Below are positions 25,757 to 32,946 of a stretch of 33,658 nt of DNA, piece after piece. The DNA comes from Pseudomonadota bacterium (GTDB taxonomy: Bacteria > Pseudomonadota > Gammaproteobacteria > Steroidobacterales > JBCBZW01), in the NCBI GenBank assembly GCA_039815145.1, contig JBCBZW010000050.1, positions 1 through 33,658 on the forward strand. The letters are read 5' to 3'. Made by a program: the position numbers and the translations under genes. The notes beneath the pieces are model-generated. The model worked only from the letters and a program-made list of their open reading frames with translations, was not told where the DNA came from and ran no database searches. Each line of letters opens with the position of its first letter. The stretch's first letter is position 1.

Positions 25757-26467
25757 TCAGCCGGCGCCGATCGCTTCGGCGATGAAACTGCCGACGGCGC
25801 GCGCCTCCTCCAGACACACGGAGTGGCCCATCGCGTAGCGCTTCCAGGTGACCGTGTAGCCGCGGTCGATGAGTACATCCCGGGCCGCCTCGCCGAGGGC
25901 TACGGGTATCGTCGGGTCCTGGGTGCCGTGGGCGGCGAACACCGGTGGGGCGTCAGGGCCACCGTCCGGCAGGGCCGAGGCCAAACCGCCCGCGAAGGGC
26001 AGATAGCAGGAGAGGGCCACCACCCCGGCCAGGGGCTGGGTGCGGCGCAGGCCCGTGTAGTAGGCCAGCACGCCTCCCTGGGAGAAGCCGGCGAGCACGA
26101 TCTTCGAGGCTGGCACGCCGCGTTCGATCTCCGCGTCGATGAGGGCATCGATTGCCGCCGCGCTCTCGCGGATGCCGTCCTCGTCCTGCTGGGTGAGGCG
26201 ATCAAGGGCGTAGATGTCGTACCAGGCGCGCATGACGAAGCCGTTGTTGATGGTCACGGCGCGCTGGGGTGCGTGGGGGAAGACGAAGCGCACCAATAGG
26301 CCCTGGGGCAGGTCCAGCTCCGGCACGATCGGCTCGAAGTCATGACCGTCTGCGCCCAGGCCGTGCATCCAGATGACGCTGCCCGCCACCGGTGCACCGG
26401 CCCCGTCGTTCGAACTGCGCGGCGCATCACCACCGCCTCGGTACTCCAACTCGATCCGCTCTAACAA
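25757..26467 (-). CDS. Carboxylesterase/phospholipase-type alpha/beta hydrolase
   Basis: A 236-residue cytoplasmic esterase of the carboxylesterase-2/acyl-protein-thioesterase-like family. It has the oxyanion-region motif WMHGLGADGHDF (33–44) and FPHAPQR (63–69). The nucleophile elbow is GFSQGG with Ser129, followed by Asp184 (HGTQDPTIP) and His215 (MGHSVC), a complete triad. YDIYALDR at 83–90 is also typical of the family. It likely hydrolyses short-chain esters; physiological substrate unknown. The ATG at 26467 is the first convincing start. It is transcribed away from the thioesterase gene, sharing the intergenic region 26468–26611. Confidence 0.9.
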   Translation of the reverse strand: MLERIELEYRGGGDAPRSSNDGAGAPVAGSVIWMHGLGADGHDFEPIVPELDLPQGLLVRFVFPHAPQRAVTINNGFVMRAWYDIYALDRLTQQDEDGIRESAAAIDALIDAEIERGVPASKIVLAGFSQGGVLAYYTGLRRTQPLAGVVALSCYLPFAGGLASALPDGGPDAPPVFAAHGTQDPTIPVALGEAARDVLIDRGYTVTWKRYAMGHSVCLEEARAVGSFIAEAIGAG

Positions 26468-26517
26468 GGCCCGCTCCCCGGGTGTTCACTCGCGTGCGAA
26501 GTATAGCCGCCGACGCC

Positions 26518-26543
26518 GACAAACGTTCCCCCGATCGTTTGTC
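26518..26543. promoter_or_regulatory. Inverted repeat in divergent promoter region, possible operator
   Basis: GACAAACG (26518–26525) and CGTTTGTC (26536–26543) are perfect eight-base inverted repeats with a ten-base spacer, half-site centres 18 bases apart. They lie between the divergent carboxylesterase and thioesterase genes. A TATACT hexamer on the minus strand (plus positions 26500–26505) could be the esterase -10, just downstream of the repeat. The form would suit a dimeric repressor, but no regulator gene is adjacent. Confidence 0.4.
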
Positions 26544-26611
26544 CCCTCAGCCACCGCCGGCAGCGGTTGTGTATGCTTCGCAGGCTAAGGTTTCCGCCAC
26601 GAGCACACTGA

Positions 26612-27037
26612 ATGATCTGGAAGTCTGCCCCGAGCCTAGAGCAGTTGAATGGGATGTCGCAGGATACGCTCCTCGCCCACCTCGGCATCACGTTCACCGC
26701 CGTGAGCGATGACGCCCTGTGGGCCACCATGCCCGTGGACCCACGCACGCGCCAGCCCTTCGGCCTGCTCCATGGCGGTGCGTCGGTGGCGCTGGCGGAG
26801 AGCTTGGGCAGCACCGCGGCGAGCCTCGTCGTGGGCCCCGAGACGCCTTGCGTCGGACTCGACATCAACGCCAACCACGTGCGCGGCGTGCGCGAGGGCC
26901 TGCTGACCGGGCGGACCACACCCCATCACCTCGGGCGCAGCACCCACGTGTGGCAGATCGACATCGTCGACGAACGGGAGCGCCTGGTGTGCACCAGCCG
27001 CCTCACCATGGCCATCCTCGGCAGCGGCGGGGCGTGA
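26612..27037 (+). CDS. Hotdog-fold acyl-CoA thioesterase (YdiI/MenI-like)
   Basis: A 141-residue hotdog thioesterase closely resembling E. coli YdiI (1,4-dihydroxy-2-naphthoyl-CoA hydrolase, also broad aryl/acyl-CoA activity). It opens MIWKSAPSLEQLNGMS and has MPVDPRTRQPFGLLHGGASV with Gln48, His54 and the catalytic Glu63 (ALAESLGS), in the positions seen in YdiI. HLGRSTHVWQIDIVDE is the later conserved segment. No men genes are in the window, so the role in menaquinone synthesis is not supported and a general CoA-thioester hydrolase is the safer name. Its TGA overlaps the lptM ATG by one base. Confidence 0.9.
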   Translation: MIWKSAPSLEQLNGMSQDTLLAHLGITFTAVSDDALWATMPVDPRTRQPFGLLHGGASVALAESLGSTAASLVVGPETPCVGLDINANHVRGVREGLLTGRTTPHHLGRSTHVWQIDIVDERERLVCTSRLTMAILGSGGA

Positions 27038-27201
27038 TGGGCCTCCTGCTGCCCCGCCTGGGCCTCGTCCTCTTGCTCGCGGTGGCGGTCAGCGCCTGTG
27101 GCCAGCGTGGCGCCCTGTATCTGCCCGGCACGCCCGATCCGGCGGAGCAGCCGGCGACGCCGGCGGAGGACGAGGAGCGTGACGAGGAGGCCGGCAGCTG
27201 A
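27037..27201 (+). CDS. lptM: Small lipoprotein LptM (YifL), LPS translocon maturation factor
   Basis: A 54-residue lipoprotein overlooked by length cut-offs. It starts at ATG 27037, sharing a base with the preceding stop. A hydrophobic leader (about 5–20, LPRLGLVLLLAVAVSA) ends in the lipobox VSAC with Cys21 as the lipidated residue. The mature N-terminus CGQRGALYLPG is the diagnostic LptM motif. The rest is acidic and Pro-rich (ATPAEDEERDEEAGS). In E. coli LptM assists oxidative maturation of LptD. The gene overlaps lysA by one base (TGATG), the position it commonly holds in Gammaproteobacteria, where yifL/lppL lies beside lysA or dapF. Confidence 0.92.
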   Translation: MGLLLPRLGLVLLLAVAVSACGQRGALYLPGTPDPAEQPATPAEDEERDEEAGS

Positions 27202-28514
27202 TGGCGTCCCTGGTCGACGACGCCTTTGTCTCGCGCGACGGCACCCTGCACTGTGAGCGGGTGAGCCTCGCGACGATCGCCGATCACTACGGCACCCCGT
27301 GCTGGGTCTACTCCAAGCGCATGGTGCTCGACGCCTGGGCCGCCTACGACCGCGCCTTCGCCGACCACCCCCACCTGATCTGCTACGCGGTGAAGGCGAA
27401 CGGCAACATCGCCCTGCTGCAGCAGCTGGCGGACGCCGGCGCTGGCTTCGATATCGTCTCGATCGGCGAGCTGGCGCGCGTGCTCGCCGCGGGTGCAGAC
27501 CCTTCGCGGGTGGTCTACTCCGGCGTCTGCAAGACACCGGACGACCTCGCCACGGCCCTCGCCCGCGGCATCAGGTGCTTCAACGTGGAGTCCGCGGCGG
27601 AGCTAGACACGCTCGCTGAACTCGCGGAGCAGGCCGGCGTGCAAGCGCGCGTGGCGCTGCGCGTGAACCCCAATATCAGCGTCGATACGCACCCCTACAT
27701 CGCCACCGGGCTCAGCGACCACAAGTTCGGCATCCCGATCGGCGAGGCGCCCGCCCTCTACCGGCGCGCTGGCGACCTCACCTCCCTGCAGATAAGCGGT
27801 ATCGCCTGCCACATCGGCTCGCAGATCCGCCAGCTCGACGCGTTCGCGAGCGCGGCGTCGGCCCTGGTGGCGCTCGCCGACGAACTCGAGACGAAGCACG
27901 ACATCATCATCGACCACCTCGATCTGGGCGGCGGCCTCGGCCTGGACGGCGACGACGATCAACGCAGCCCGGGCGTCGATGCCTATGTGAAGTGTTTGGT
28001 GGAGACGGTCAATCGGGGCCGTCGACCGCGCGAGATCGTGATCGAGCCGGGGCGCTCCATCGTCGCCGAGGCCGGGGTGCTGCTGACCCGCGTGCACTAC
28101 GTGAAGCGCAACGGCGAACGGACCTTCGCCCTCACGGACGCCGGCATGAACGAGTTTCTTCGGCCCGCCCTGTACGGCGCCGAGGTCCCCATCGTGCCCG
28201 TTGAGGAGAAGACCGCCCACAGCGAGCTCACGCGCTGCGACGTGGTGGGCCCGGTCTGCGAGAGCGCCGACTTCATCGGCCGCGACCGCAGCCTGCCGCT
28301 GGCCCCGAAGATGCTGCTCGCCGTCGGCGAGGCCGGCGCCTACGGCGCGAGCATGAGTTCGCACTACAACGCCCGCCCCCTGGCCGCCGAGGTGCTGATC
28401 GACGGGGCGGATGTGCATCTGGTGCGTGAGCGCGAGTCGCTCGAAGGATTAATGCGCGGTGAACACCTCGCGCCGGGCACCCCCGGCAGCGTGGATGCCG
28501 CCAGCGGAGGTTAG
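27201..28514 (+). CDS. lysA: Diaminopimelate decarboxylase
   Basis: PLP enzyme converting meso-diaminopimelate to L-lysine, the last lysine step. The 437-residue fold type III enzyme has the PLP-lysine motif CYAVKANGN with Lys65. It also has the phosphate-binding GGGLG, EPGRSIVAEAG, the substrate-site CESADFIGRDR from the partner subunit, and GAYGASMSSHYN near the C-terminus. The last 20 or so residues (MRGEHLAPGTPGSVDAASGG) extend a little past the normal end. The ATG overlaps the lptM stop. dapF, which often follows lysA, is absent; polA begins eleven bases after the TAG stop. Confidence 0.95.
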   Translation: MASLVDDAFVSRDGTLHCERVSLATIADHYGTPCWVYSKRMVLDAWAAYDRAFADHPHLICYAVKANGNIALLQQLADAGAGFDIVSIGELARVLAAGADPSRVVYSGVCKTPDDLATALARGIRCFNVESAAELDTLAELAEQAGVQARVALRVNPNISVDTHPYIATGLSDHKFGIPIGEAPALYRRAGDLTSLQISGIACHIGSQIRQLDAFASAASALVALADELETKHDIIIDHLDLGGGLGLDGDDDQRSPGVDAYVKCLVETVNRGRRPREIVIEPGRSIVAEAGVLLTRVHYVKRNGERTFALTDAGMNEFLRPALYGAEVPIVPVEEKTAHSELTRCDVVGPVCESADFIGRDRSLPLAPKMLLAVGEAGAYGASMSSHYNARPLAAEVLIDGADVHLVRERESLEGLMRGEHLAPGTPGSVDAASGG

Positions 28515-28525
28515 GCTCAGAGCCC

Positions 28526-31291
28526 ATGGCAGCGAAGAAAGACAACAAGACCGGCACCCTCTACCTCATCGACGGGTCCTCCTACCTCTACCGCGCCTTC
28601 CATGCCCTGCCGCCCCTGACCAGCGCCGATGGCCGCCCCACCGGGGCCGTCTACGGCGTGGTCAACATGCTCAATAAGTTCCTGCAGGAGACCGAACCCA
28701 CCCACATCGCCGTGCTGTTCGACGCGCGCGGCAAGACCTTCCGCGACGAGCTCTACGCGGAGTACAAGGCCCAGCGCCCCTCCATGCCCGACGACCTGAA
28801 AGTGCAGATCGAACCCCTGCACGCCACCGTCAAGGCCCTGGGGCTACCGATCGTGCAGGTGCAGGGGGTGGAAGCGGACGACGTCATCGGCACCCTGTGC
28901 ACCCAGGCGCGGGCTGCCGGCTGGAAGACCGTGGTGTCCACCATCGACAAAGACATGGCCCAACTGGTCAACGACGAGGTCCGGTTGGTGAACACCATGT
29001 TCGACACCCAGCTCGACCGCGACGGGGTGGTGGCGAAGTTCGGCGTGCAACCAAAGCAGATCGTCGACTACCTCGCCCTCGTCGGCGACACCTCGGACAA
29101 CATCCCCGGCGTGCCCGGCGTAGGCCAGAAGTCCGCCGCCGGCCTCCTCGGCACCTTCGGCGACCTCGACGGCATCTACGCCAACATCGAGAACCTCGCC
29201 GAGGCCAAGGTGCGCGGCGCGAAACGCATCGGCGAGAAGCTCCTCGAGCACCGCGAGGATGCCTATCTATCCCGTCAGCTGGCGACGATCCGCTGCGACG
29301 TCGAGCTGGAGGTCAGCGCCACCACCCTAGCCCGCGAGACCGCCGATGTGAGCGCCCTGCGCTCGCTCTACACGGAACTCGAGTTCGGCACGCTGCTGCG
29401 AGCACTGCCCCACGACGCACCAGGCGCGGCGCACACGCAACCCGCTGCGGCCGAGGGTGACGCCCCCAGCGAACGCACCCTCCAGCTGATCCAGGACGAC
29501 GCCGCACTCCAAGGCCTGCTCGACGCACTCAGCGGGCAAAACCGCGTCGCCATCGACGTGCACACGCTGCGCCCCGAGCACCAGAGCGCCGAGGAGCTGG
29601 TCGGCTTCTCCATCGCCTGGGAAGGAGGTGCTCAGGTGGCCTACGTGCCGACTGGGCATCGCTACCCCGGCGTCCCCGAGCAACTCGCCGCTGACGGCGT
29701 GGTAGCAGCCTTACGCCCGCTCCTCGAGGGGAGCGCACCCTCCCTCGTCACCCACGATGTGAAGCGCTTGGGCCATGTGCTCGCCCACTGGGACGTCACA
29801 CCTAGCGCGATCGATAGCGACCTCATGCTTGCCTCCTACGTGGTGAACAGCACCACCGGGCGCCACACGCTCGATGAGCTGGGCCTCAAGTACGGTGGCC
29901 TGGCCCTGGACGACTACGTGTCGATCGCCGGCAAGGGGGCGAAGCAACTCGGCTTCGACGAGCTCGAGATCGAACGCGCCGCCGAGTGGATCGCGCCGCG
30001 CACGGGCGCCATGCCGGCCCTGCACGACACGCTCAGCGCGCAGCTCGAGGCGACGCCCGCCCTGGCCACCCTCTATCGCGAACTCGAACTGCCCTTGGCG
30101 GACGTGCTCCGACGCATGGAAGCGCGAGGCGTGCTGGTGGACGCGGAGCAGCTGGCCCAGCAGGGCAAGGAGATCGGCGCCCAGCTGAAGACCTTGGAGG
30201 CCCAGGCCTTCGAGGAAGCCGGCGAGACCTTCAACCTCGGTTCTCCCAAGCAACTGCAGGAGATCCTCTTCGGCAAGCTGGGCCTGCCCGTGAGCCGCAA
30301 GACGCCGAGCGGCCAACCCTCCACGGCGGAGGATGTGCTGGAGGAGCTATCGCAGGACTTCGCCCTGCCGCGCCTGATCCTCGAGCACCGGGCGCTGGCC
30401 AAGCTCAAGTCCACCTACATCGATAGCCTGCCGCGGGTCGCCTCGGCCAAGGACGGGCGTGTCCACACCACCTACCACCAGGCCGTGGCCGCCACGGGGC
30501 GCCTCTCCTCGGCCGACCCGAACATGCAGAACATCCCCATCCGGCGGCGAGAGGGGCGGCGCGTGCGGCGCGCGTTCGTGCCCGCGCCCGGCTGGCAGCT
30601 GATCTCCGCGGACTACAGTCAGATCGAGCTGCGCATCATGGCCCATTTGTCCGCCGACGAGAGCCTTGTGCGCGCCTTCGCCGAGGACCGCGACATCCAC
30701 CAGGCCACGGCCGCCGAGGTTTTCGGTGCGCTCACCGTGGACGAGGTGACTGGCGATCAGCGCCGTTCGGCGAAGGCGATCAACTTCGGTCTCATCTACG
30801 GCATGTCGCCCTTCGGCCTGGCCCGCCAGCTCGGCATCGCCCAGTCCGCCGCCCGCGAGTACGTCGATCGCTACTTCGAGCGCTATCCGGGCGTGCGCAC
30901 GTTCATGGACGAGACGAGAGCACAGGCCCGCGAGGACGGCTACGTGGAGACCGTGTTCGGCCGACGCCTGTATCTACCGGAGATCAATTCGCGTAACTAT
31001 CAGCGCCGTCAGTACGCCGAGCGCAGCGCCATCAACGCGCCCATGCAGGGCACGGCCGCAGACATCATCAAGCGGGCCATGATCGCCGTGGAAAGCTGGT
31101 TGAGCGACGAGTTCGCCAACGACGCGCGCCTGATCATGCAGGTTCACGACGAACTGGTAGTGGAAGTCACCGAAGACGCGGTGAGCGCTGTGAGCGAGGG
31201 CCTCAAGGAAAGAATGAGCGGCGCCGCCGAGTTGGCGGTACCGCTGAAAGTCGAGGCGGGTAGCGGGCAGAACTGGGAAGAGGCCCACTGA
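28526..31291 (+). CDS. polA: DNA polymerase I with probably inactive 3'-5' exonuclease site
   Basis: Repair and Okazaki-fragment polymerase, 921 residues. The 5'-nuclease domain (1–about 290) is intact, with LYLIDGSSYLYRAFHALPPL, VEADDVIGTL, TIDKDMAQLV and GDTSDNIPGVPGVG. The polymerase domain has motif A DYSQIELRIMAHLS, motif B RRSAKAINFGLIYG and motif C QVHDELVVEV. The middle DnaQ-like domain is recognisable but its metal ligands are damaged. By motif alignment with E. coli PolI, D355 and D424 correspond to Asp344 and Asp432, while E357 becomes His346, Y497 becomes Trp488 and D501 becomes Arg492. Proofreading should therefore be lost while gap filling and nick translation remain. The gene is followed by a candidate sRNA and convergent engB. 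Confidence 0.95.
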   Translation: MAAKKDNKTGTLYLIDGSSYLYRAFHALPPLTSADGRPTGAVYGVVNMLNKFLQETEPTHIAVLFDARGKTFRDELYAEYKAQRPSMPDDLKVQIEPLHATVKALGLPIVQVQGVEADDVIGTLCTQARAAGWKTVVSTIDKDMAQLVNDEVRLVNTMFDTQLDRDGVVAKFGVQPKQIVDYLALVGDTSDNIPGVPGVGQKSAAGLLGTFGDLDGIYANIENLAEAKVRGAKRIGEKLLEHREDAYLSRQLATIRCDVELEVSATTLARETADVSALRSLYTELEFGTLLRALPHDAPGAAHTQPAAAEGDAPSERTLQLIQDDAALQGLLDALSGQNRVAIDVHTLRPEHQSAEELVGFSIAWEGGAQVAYVPTGHRYPGVPEQLAADGVVAALRPLLEGSAPSLVTHDVKRLGHVLAHWDVTPSAIDSDLMLASYVVNSTTGRHTLDELGLKYGGLALDDYVSIAGKGAKQLGFDELEIERAAEWIAPRTGAMPALHDTLSAQLEATPALATLYRELELPLADVLRRMEARGVLVDAEQLAQQGKEIGAQLKTLEAQAFEEAGETFNLGSPKQLQEILFGKLGLPVSRKTPSGQPSTAEDVLEELSQDFALPRLILEHRALAKLKSTYIDSLPRVASAKDGRVHTTYHQAVAATGRLSSADPNMQNIPIRRREGRRVRRAFVPAPGWQLISADYSQIELRIMAHLSADESLVRAFAEDRDIHQATAAEVFGALTVDEVTGDQRRSAKAINFGLIYGMSPFGLARQLGIAQSAAREYVDRYFERYPGVRTFMDETRAQAREDGYVETVFGRRLYLPEINSRNYQRRQYAERSAINAPMQGTAADIIKRAMIAVESWLSDEFANDARLIMQVHDELVVEVTEDAVSAVSEGLKERMSGAAELAVPLKVEAGSGQNWEEAH

Positions 31292-31310
31292 TAAATTTTG
31301 TGCTGCGGGT

Positions 31311-31340
31311 GGAACTCTTCGGTGCCTCGCCGCATCTATA
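31311..31340 (+). promoter_or_regulatory. Sigma-E/AlgU-like promoter candidate
   Basis: GGAACTC at 31311–31317 resembles the sigma-E -35 element (GGAACTT), and TCTATA at 31335–31340 lies 17 bases downstream, near the expected -10. TATACC, overlapping it, would be a four-of-six sigma-70 -10, but has no matching -35. It lies just after polA and points at the candidate small RNA. Predicted by eye only; transcription would begin near 31346–31350. Confidence 0.45.
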
Positions 31341-31346
31341 CCTGTG

Positions 31347-31471
31347 AGCGTTGTTAGTGCGCTTGCCCGTTGTTCTCCCTAGACGGGCTCCGCGGCCTGG
31401 CTTTCCCCGGCCAGGCGCGACACCGCTGACCCCGGTGGCTGTAATTCCCCTGCGGCCACCGGGGTTTTTTT
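31347..31471 (+). ncRNA. Candidate small RNA in the polA–engB interval (Spot 42/ErsA position)
   Basis: The interval downstream of polA contains three successive hairpins ending in a strong terminator and no ORF-like sequence. Hairpin 1 is GCCCGT (31365–31370) with ACGGGC (31383–31388), its 12-base loop carrying the pyrimidine-rich TTCTCCCT. Hairpin 2 is GCCTGGC (31395–31401) with GCCAGGC (31410–31416), extendable by three pairs across a bulge. Hairpin 3 is the terminator. The start is estimated from the sigma-E-like promoter and is uncertain by several bases, giving about 125 nt. In enterics this interval encodes Spot 42, and in Pseudomonas the AlgU-dependent ErsA. No primary-sequence identity to either is claimed. 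Confidence 0.6.
31430..31471 (+). terminator. Strong rho-independent terminator
   Basis: CCCCGGTGGC (31430–31439) pairs perfectly over ten bases with GCCACCGGGG (31455–31464) around a 15-base loop, followed directly by seven T residues (31465–31471). The T-tract is on the plus strand, so it ends rightward transcripts: polA read-through and the candidate sRNA. It is the clearest intrinsic terminator in the window. Confidence 0.9.
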
Positions 31472-31491
31472 CCCAAAGTTCAGGCCCCAGG

Positions 31492-32136
31492 TCAAGTCGA
31501 CTCTCCCGCCCGAATCGAATCAGGTGCGGCGGCCGAATCCCCCTCCAGCCACCGACGGGTGACCTGACGCGCTTCGTCGACGCCCACCCGGCGCAGACCT
31601 GAGAACAGTTGCACCCCCACGCCGTCACCCAATTCGCGCCGTACGGCCGCCAGGGTGCGGGTGGATTCGTTGCGATTGAGCTTGTCAGCCTTGGAGAGAA
31701 GCACGTGTATCTCGGGCTCGTGCGCTTGCGCGAAGGCCAGCATCTGCCGATCGAAGGGGCCGAGCGGGCGACGGGCGTCCATGATCAACATCATGCCGAC
31801 GAGGGAGCGACGCTCGGCGAAGTAGGCCTCCATCAGCTGGGCCCACTGCGCCTTCACCTTCGGCGGCACCTGGGCGAAGCCGTAGCCCGGCAGGTCTGCC
31901 AGGCGGCCGAGGTCCTGGAGGTCGAAGAAATTGATGAGCTGGGTGCGCCCTGGCGTCTTGCTGGTGCGGGCCAGGCCTCGGCGGTTGGTGATGGCGTTGA
32001 TCGCGGTCGACTTGCCGCAATTGGAGCGTCCCGCGAATACGACTTCACGACCAGAATCGTGGGGAAATCCCCGAACGTCGGCCGCGCTCGTAAGAAAGTT
32101 TGCGAGTGGCAGGGATGGGCTCCCGGTCGCGTTCAT
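31492..32136 (-). CDS. engB: Ribosome biogenesis GTPase EngB (YihA/YsxC)
   Basis: Essential-type GTPase acting in 50S subunit assembly. The frame is open to 32406, but the ATG at 32136 has a good AAAGGGGG Shine-Dalgarno and gives the usual length (214 residues), starting MNATGSPSLPLANFLTSA. G motifs seen: G1 GRSNCGKS (36–43), G2 region TPGRTQ, G3 DLPG (81–84) and G4 SKADKL. YGFAQVPPKVKAQW is a family signature. Ala in the usual SNAGKS is Cys here, a minor change. The last 15–20 residues (AAAPDSIRAGEST) are a loose tail. It is divergent from the cytochrome c4 gene and convergent with polA and the candidate sRNA. Confidence 0.93.
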   Translation of the reverse strand: MNATGSPSLPLANFLTSAADVRGFPHDSGREVVFAGRSNCGKSTAINAITNRRGLARTSKTPGRTQLINFFDLQDLGRLADLPGYGFAQVPPKVKAQWAQLMEAYFAERRSLVGMMLIMDARRPLGPFDRQMLAFAQAHEPEIHVLLSKADKLNRNESTRTLAAVRRELGDGVGVQLFSGLRRVGVDEARQVTRRWLEGDSAAAPDSIRAGEST

Positions 32137-32153
32137 GGGCGCCCCCTTTCCTG

Positions 32154-32159
32154 TACAAT
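32154..32159 (+). promoter_or_regulatory. Probable -10 element for cytochrome c4 gene
   Basis: TACAAT, five of six matches to TATAAT, lies 50 bases before the cytochrome c4 ATG in the short divergent region with engB. The -35 position (TTCATG around 32132–32137) is weak, so the assignment rests on the -10 and location. Confidence 0.45.
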
Positions 32160-32209
32160 TCGCGCCCCGTGGCGCACCGCAACGATATCGGAACGGAGCA
32201 TTAAAGAGT

Positions 32210-32818
32210 ATGCATATTGCAGCAAAGCACTGGGCTCTCGCCCTGGTCACCGCCTCTGCCCTGCTGATGGGCGGAGCCCACGCCGCCGGTTCGGCAGACG
32301 CCGGTAAGGCAAAATCTGCCACCTGTGCTGCCTGCCACGGCGCCGACGGCAACAGCCTGAACCCCGAATGGCCCGCCCTCGCCGGCCAGCACGCCGCGTA
32401 CATCATTACGCAGCTCGAGTGGTTCCGCTCCGGTCAGCGCAAGAACGTGCTCATGTCCTCCCAGGCAGTCAATCTGTCGGATGAGGACATCAAGGACCTG
32501 GCCGCGTACTTCTCCAGCCAGCCGCTGAAGGTGCCCGGCGCCGTCGAAGGCACCGTGGAGAAGGGTGAGAAGCTCTACCGCGGCGGCAACGCCACCACTG
32601 GCCTCACGGCCTGCATGGGCTGCCATGGCCCGAACGGCCGCGGCAACCCCGGCGCCCTGATGCCCGCGGTCGGCGGCCAGCACGCCGCTTACACGGCCAG
32701 CGCGCTGAAGAACTATCGCTCCGGCGAGCGCGAGCACCCGATCATGGGCGCCATCGCCCAGCGCCTGACGGACGCCGAGATCGATGCCCTGGCCGGCTAC
32801 CTGCAGGGCCTTCACTGA
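32210..32818 (+). CDS. Diheme cytochrome c4
   Basis: Periplasmic diheme electron carrier, often donor to terminal oxidases. The ATG at 32210 is preceded by CGGAG (32194–32198); the same frame upstream shadows engB. The 202-residue precursor has a signal peptide (about 7–26, HWALALVTASALLMGGAHAA). Two homologous halves carry CAACHG (39–44) and CMGCHG (135–140), each followed by the c4-type LAGQHAAYIITQL and VGGQHAAYTASALKNY. The repeated GQHAAY and later Met residues (VLMSS, HPIMGAIAQRL) supply the expected sixth heme ligands. polA–engB–c4–dsbA is the order known from Pseudomonas-type genomes. Confidence 0.95.
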   Translation: MHIAAKHWALALVTASALLMGGAHAAGSADAGKAKSATCAACHGADGNSLNPEWPALAGQHAAYIITQLEWFRSGQRKNVLMSSQAVNLSDEDIKDLAAYFSSQPLKVPGAVEGTVEKGEKLYRGGNATTGLTACMGCHGPNGRGNPGALMPAVGGQHAAYTASALKNYRSGEREHPIMGAIAQRLTDAEIDALAGYLQGLH

Positions 32819-32837
32819 CCCTCGTACCGGCTTGGCG

Positions 32838-32866
32838 CGGCGGCCCCGAGCAAATGGGGGCCGCCG
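32838..32866 (+). terminator. GC-rich hairpin after cytochrome c4
   Basis: CGGCGGCCCC (32838–32847) and GGGGCCGCCG (32857–32866) form a perfect ten-base stem with a nine-base loop, 20 bases past the cytochrome stop. Only a weak AACTT follows instead of a T-tract. It may terminate or attenuate transcription into dsbA or protect the upstream message. Confidence 0.6.
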
Positions 32867-32946
32867 AACTTCCGCCAGCCATGGCCGTCAGAGCTAGCGA
32901 CGACCCAGGGCGACAAGCGATCGCCCATCATTCAGGGAGAAAGAAT

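Noticed and set aside
25744-25765. GCCGGC…GCCGGC hairpin between the S9 peptidase and the esterase
   Set aside because: The stem is only six bases of self-complementary sequence, one arm is inside the esterase coding region, and no T-tract follows.
31931-32209. Longer N-terminus for cytochrome c4
   Set aside because: The extension is antisense to engB and would bury the signal peptide internally. ATG 32210 restores the expected leader.
32137-32406. N-terminal extension of engB
   Set aside because: It overlaps the cytochrome c4 gene on the other strand and adds about 90 residues absent from the family. ATG 32136 has a good Shine-Dalgarno.
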